A stretch of DNA of 64,000 bases, from the NCBI GenBank assembly GCA_023853785.1, contig JAJIRX010000829.1, positions 434,001 to 498,000 on the forward strand, written 5' to 3'. This DNA comes from Psilocybe azurescens (lineage: Eukaryota > Basidiomycota > Agaricomycetes > Agaricales > Agrocybaceae). Of this stretch, positions 60,231-64,000 are shown piece by piece. The position numbers and the translations under genes are program-made. Position 1 is the stretch's first letter. Each line of letters opens with the position of its first letter. The notes beneath the pieces are model-generated. The model had not been told where the DNA came from and searched no databases. It worked only from the letters and a program-made list of their open reading frames with translations.

Positions 60231-62276
60231 ACTTGATCCGAACAGTGGTACTTTCCAACTGTTTTAGCCACTGCATTCATGATAGCGAGTATTCTCGTAC
60301 AGGAAGTTCAAACAACATGATGGGTGCGAGGGAGGGCTATCCTGTAAGCGTCAAACGGGGAAACGAAAATGATGGTCTCGAAATGACTGCATCCGAGGGC
60401 AAAACAGACAGAGTTAACTCCAAAAGGGCTGTCCTGTGATATACTTACCGGATGAACAATCTTGAGAAAGTCGTGCAAGAACGTGGATCAGAATGAAGAT
60501 CGTACTCATCGAAAGAACCACCGAGTGAGATTGTCAAGGGTGTTGGTGAACATAGCATTCGGCGGACATTTTGACATATCGGCAATCGAGCATTTGTAAG
60601 CGAGGATGTAGGCTCTTTCGCCGTTCGGCGGATGGCTACTTTCCCACGGACCAACACCACCAACGCAAATGATCTAGCCTCAATAGCAGATTGTCAGGCA
60701 GGCTGTATCCTCACCACCAGCGCGTTTTTTCAGACACAGACGCCCTCCTATCCCGTTGGAATAGCCTCAGGCACAAGTCCGATGTCCCCAGAAACCGCAG
60801 CGCCTCTCATACATCTTTAGCTTTCGATGATGGTCGTACTCAGCTGTTGCTCTACTAACATGGGCTTCTACCCTCAGCCATCGTCAGCCTATAACATCAT
60901 CGTGGCTGTTTGGATCACCCACGAATATCTTCGGCTGCCTGGTTCCGACAAACGACATGCTTGTTAAGCCCGGAAACTATGTCGATGTGAGTGGAAAGTG
61001 TAATGTAGAGCACCAGCATTGGGGGCGGAAAAATGAGGTTTGTTCTCTTCAAGTTCTAGTCCGTATTATTTCTTTTAATATTGGTCTTCAAAGGGTTGTA
61101 GTCCTATCTGCGCGCTCTCTTCAAGATCACTAAGATCACTTCTTGCTGAGAGACGGCGGTGGGTTGATGTAATCGTGGGTTGGTGAGTACGGGGAGAAGA
61201 ACTGCTTGTCGCACAACAGTGCAGGCGGGAGCGAATACGCGCCCGCAGTAGCAGAGCGCCTGTAATGATGATGGTGCGAGTTGTACATTGTTGGGATTCT
61301 GAATAGTCCAACGGGAGATTTGCGAGAGTATAATTCTGTTTGCTATCGGCATTGACTCACCATCATTCTCATGAACTCATGCCGCCAACAGCATGTCGTT
61401 TTGTGGATGTAAGTGTAGTGTAGGTGACACTGACGATGCGGGCATGAGCATGGGTATCCGCCACCTCTACTTGCTCTCCTGCTCTGCCGCTCGCGCTTGC
61501 CCGTGTCATTGGCAATGCCGCTGCGAATTGTACTATACTATCTGCAATTGCCGGCGCTGTGGGTGGGATAGGAATAGAATCTCCTAGTTTCTTGTGGTTG
61601 GACGACCAGCGCGTGAGTCGCAACCTTTCTATCATGCAATGGCAATTTTTTTTGCGTTAGGACATCTCACTTACAGCGGATGCTTACATTGGATCACCTA
61701 AAAATTACTCGGTTATCAAAATGTTTTGAAAAGCAAGTTGAAGAACAGCTGATCAAATCCGTCTCTTCTGAGATCGCCGACTTAGACGGTGGTATCAAAT
61801 CACGAATGCTTCGTGCGGTCGACGGCCTCTTCAAAGGAATATCCGAGAGGGCTAACTCTAAAAGACTGCGGATATCTGATAGAAAGTTCGACGGGCGCCT
61901 AAATAGGACAGCCTTAACATCCGAACTTCGAAGGGTCCGGAACAATCTCACTATTTTGAGAGAGCCATATAATGTCGACGGCATTTCCAAAAGGCGATGA
62001 TAGTAGTCGGTTGCGTCAGTAGGACACCTTAGCATAGAAAGTCCTGAGGCAATCTCACTATTTTTAAATGAACCTTGTACCGGGGAGGGCAATGATAGTA
62101 GTAACTATAATACAACTACATACCTTGACCGTATCATATTTCACGACTTTCAAGGGAACAGGAACCAACGGCAGTGCTAGCTTGTGCTATATAGTACCAC
62201 TCGCATGCTTGATAATCCATATAGCACATTGCGTCTGACACAATTCAAACCCGACTATAGCGACCCTCTTTACTAG
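60231..62276. other. Region without firmly supported genes
   Basis: Frames at about 60632-60820 (a short Thr/Ser/Ala-rich frame) and 61680-62000 (a charged frame with ISDRKFDGRL) are the longest but match nothing I recognise. A short duplicated block (CAATCTCACTATTTT plus a following GATAGTAGT) occurs near 61940-62000 and 62045-62100. Confidence 0.4.
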
Positions 62277-63174
62277 ATGACCTCTTTGGATGAGCAGCCG
62301 CCTATTAATCCTCGACCTCCCGATCCTGGCCGCAATCCACCATCTCATAAGGGAGGGGTATGCTCTGAGGACAACGCTCCCGTGTTCATGGCCTCGATAG
62401 TAACGCTTGCCTCGGCTGGAAAAACTATAGCTTTGATGGAATCGATTTTCCATACCACCAGGATAATTGTCGGCGAGAACGAGAACGATGGAGTAGACTT
62501 CCGCAGCTTAACACAGAGCCTGGAGGACCTCCAGACATTGATGCACAACGGGCTGTCGAGCATGCCGGTTGCTAGAGTCTCCAGTCTTCACGATTTACTG
62601 GAGAATTATCGTGGGTACAAAGTTCTGCCATGCACATCGTGTTTTCAAAAATGGTCTGACTCTCATGAGCATCTAGCGTCATCTCGACTATCCAAAATCA
62701 TATACATTCCGGGCCCATGGCTATGGAGCTCGTAGATGAATATGCAAGATATGTCGACGACTTCCGAAAAGAATTTAGAGTAAGTCCATGCGAATATCTT
62801 TGATCGCCTTGTGAGCTCTAATTAATTTTGACCGATAGTTGCAAGTCTCCCTAATCGCTGATAATCACCGCGAACGAGGTACGTATGCACGCTCCCGCTT
62901 ATGTGCTTTAATAATTATTATCAGTGCTCACACTTCATTTGCGGATGTTATTAGTAGACATGTTCCGTAACTGCAAAAATTTCATCATATCCGGTGGAAA
63001 TTTTGTTGCTACCGTGCCTGATACCCACCCTCAAACTTGCCCCAATGTGAGTCTACATTGGCCCTTTCGTCCTTGCTAAATACGATGTCTGATTTGCGCT
63101 ATCTGCAGGACAAGCTTGTCAAGCTTGCCTATGTACACATCGGCATTTTATTTGGTGCAGCAGGACACGTGTAA
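62277..63174 (+). CDS. Putative multi-exon protein with an ISGGNF-type motif
   Basis: The ATG at 62277 starts MTSLDEQPPINPRPPDPGRN. It continues with MASIVTLASAGKTIALMESI and DFRSLTQSLEDLQTLMHNG to LENYRG. Three introns can be joined in phase: the second exon reads VISTIQNHIHSGPMAMELVD then EYARYVDDFRKEFR, the third LQVSLIADNHRER, the fourth DMFRNCKNFIISGGNFVATV, and the last ends ILFGAAGHV. Strings like NFxISGGxF recur in N-terminal parts of basidiomycete STAND/NLR-like and related proteins, but no nucleotide-binding domain follows, so this may be a truncated or stand-alone member. A damaged second copy begins at about 63838. Confidence 0.5.
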
Positions 63175-63837
63175 CAACCTGAGTTATATGGCCTGAGGCC
63201 ATACAACTCTTCATGGAGCTTTGTACCACCAGTTCATTCAAACCACCGTAACAGTACTTTCAGACAGCTTCGTGGCACGTGATCCTGCGCGTGTGTTTCA
63301 CGTCGTGCTTCGTGTTGTTCTTATTCTTTGTCCATATCTTTCATCCTTCCATCCCTCATCCACACTCTTCAGTGCTTACTTGTAACCTTCACCCTCTTCT
63401 CCTCTTTCTTATTGTCTGTCCTTGTCCTCTTACATACCATACTTTGGACTCTTCTCTCCTTGTATCCTCCTCCCTCGTTTCCAGCATTATTCCCTTCTCA
63501 TCATCTTGTTACCTCTCGGACTCCAGCGCCCTTGAATAATACATGTTATCCTTTCTATTTATACTTGACTAGTCTGTACGCGATTTTGGTTCTCCGTTTA
63601 ATCAACGTGTTTCCCTCCACTCTGCTCGCCTGACTTCCTCCTGCAAACTGTCTGATTGTGCTTGTAGCAAGCCTTCCATCCTCTTTTGGAACAAATACAC
63701 AACACACCAGTATCTTGTATGTTGATGCACCATACATCTCTCATGTTAGGATGGCACCGATATGTGGGGTGTTCTAATCAGAGCAGTTTCAACAAATAAT
63801 GTCCCATTTCGACTGTTAGTTCACATCATGCAGTGAC
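63175..63837. other. Pyrimidine-rich intergenic stretch
   Basis: Long CT-rich tracts at about 63300-63530 create apparent open frames with hydrophobic and Ser-rich readings. No motif or intron structure supports a gene. Confidence 0.5.
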
Positions 63838-64000
63838 AAAACTATAGCTTTGATGGAGTCGATTTCCCATACTACCAGGAGAGTTGTCGGCGAGAATGAG
63901 AATGATGGTCCCGGTCACTAGCGTCTCCAATCTTTATGACTTACTGGAGAATTACCACTGGTACGAAGTTCTCGGGCATTTTGAATGCTGGTATTTCCAA
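63838..64000 (+). pseudogene. Partial, internally deleted copy of the 62277 gene
   Basis: Bases from 63838 match about 62423-62495 (ACTATAGCTTTGATGGA, ..GTTGTCGGCGAGAA), then jump to the block matching about 62570-62625 (TCTCCA.TCTT, GACTTACTGGAGAATTA). About 70-80 bases between are missing. The copy runs off the end of the window, so its full extent is unknown. Confidence 0.7.

Noticed and set aside
63279..63633. Hydrophobic open frames as small membrane proteins
   Set aside because: They come from long CT-rich tracts and read similarly in two frames, which is expected of low-complexity DNA.

Overview
The window looks like nuclear DNA of a basidiomycete, probably a mushroom-forming Agaricomycete. 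Genes are broken by many short GT-AG introns of roughly 50-65 nt, housekeeping genes have fungal architectures, and several gene families (a Ser-rich single-pass surface protein, a GDI...VAPxSHxHP family, a degenerate P450) are of the kind seen in that class. No searches were run: calls come from reading the translations and joining exons by eye, so exon borders are approximate.

Layout. 1-2.1 kb: nothing supported. 2.1-5.0 kb: two tandem minus-strand flavin-reductase-like genes, the second disrupted, then an intron-containing tRNA-His. 6.8-11.1 kb: D-amino-acid oxidase and an oxysterol-binding protein (+). 12.0-13.5 kb: a multi-pass membrane protein (-). 13.7-14.0 kb: two identical, divergent tRNA-Val(TAC) genes. 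14.8-16.9 kb: a degenerate cytochrome P450 whose haem-ligand Cys is replaced by His, with a second decayed fragment upstream. 18.6-20.2 kb: a Ser/Thr-rich single-pass surface protein. 20.2-23.8 kb: no gene recognised. 23.9-26.0 kb: MRS2 mitochondrial Mg2+ channel (-). 26.6-27.4 kb: a nucleotidyltransferase-like protein. 30.6-37.0 kb: a minus-strand block of a PcaB/adenylosuccinate-lyase-type enzyme, calcineurin A and UNC-50/GMH1. 37.2-41.4 kb: a large WW-domain, disordered Arg/Pro-rich protein (+), divergent from UNC-50. 42.0-47.0 kb: two tandem copies of a 2.5-kb non-coding element with a hairpin-rich head and a G-depleted body. 47.2-48.0 kb: a MITE nested inside a second inverted repeat. 49.4-51.2 kb: PIG-A/GPI3 (-). 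52.4-53.8 kb: an alpha/beta hydrolase (+). 54.3-60.2 kb: a large inverted duplication (about 1.7-kb arms, 2.5-kb spacer); each arm carries a His-rich, signal-peptide-bearing gene, and the spacer holds an intracellular-type member of the same family plus a tRNA-Arg. 62.3-64 kb: a putative multi-exon gene with a GGNF-type motif, and a partial, internally deleted second copy running off the end.

A pattern across the window: at least fifteen apparent frameshifts in otherwise well-conserved or convincingly coding frames each need one base added or removed, and almost all fall in short homopolymers. That looks like homopolymer-length error in the underlying assembly rather than mass pseudogenisation. 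Genes are therefore annotated through those sites, with the sites stated.

The best candidate for something undescribed is the 54.3-60.2 kb palindrome: a three-member family sharing a core domain and an intron position, in which the two arm genes have gained a secretion signal and a His/Ser/Gly repeat tail whose repeat number differs between arms.
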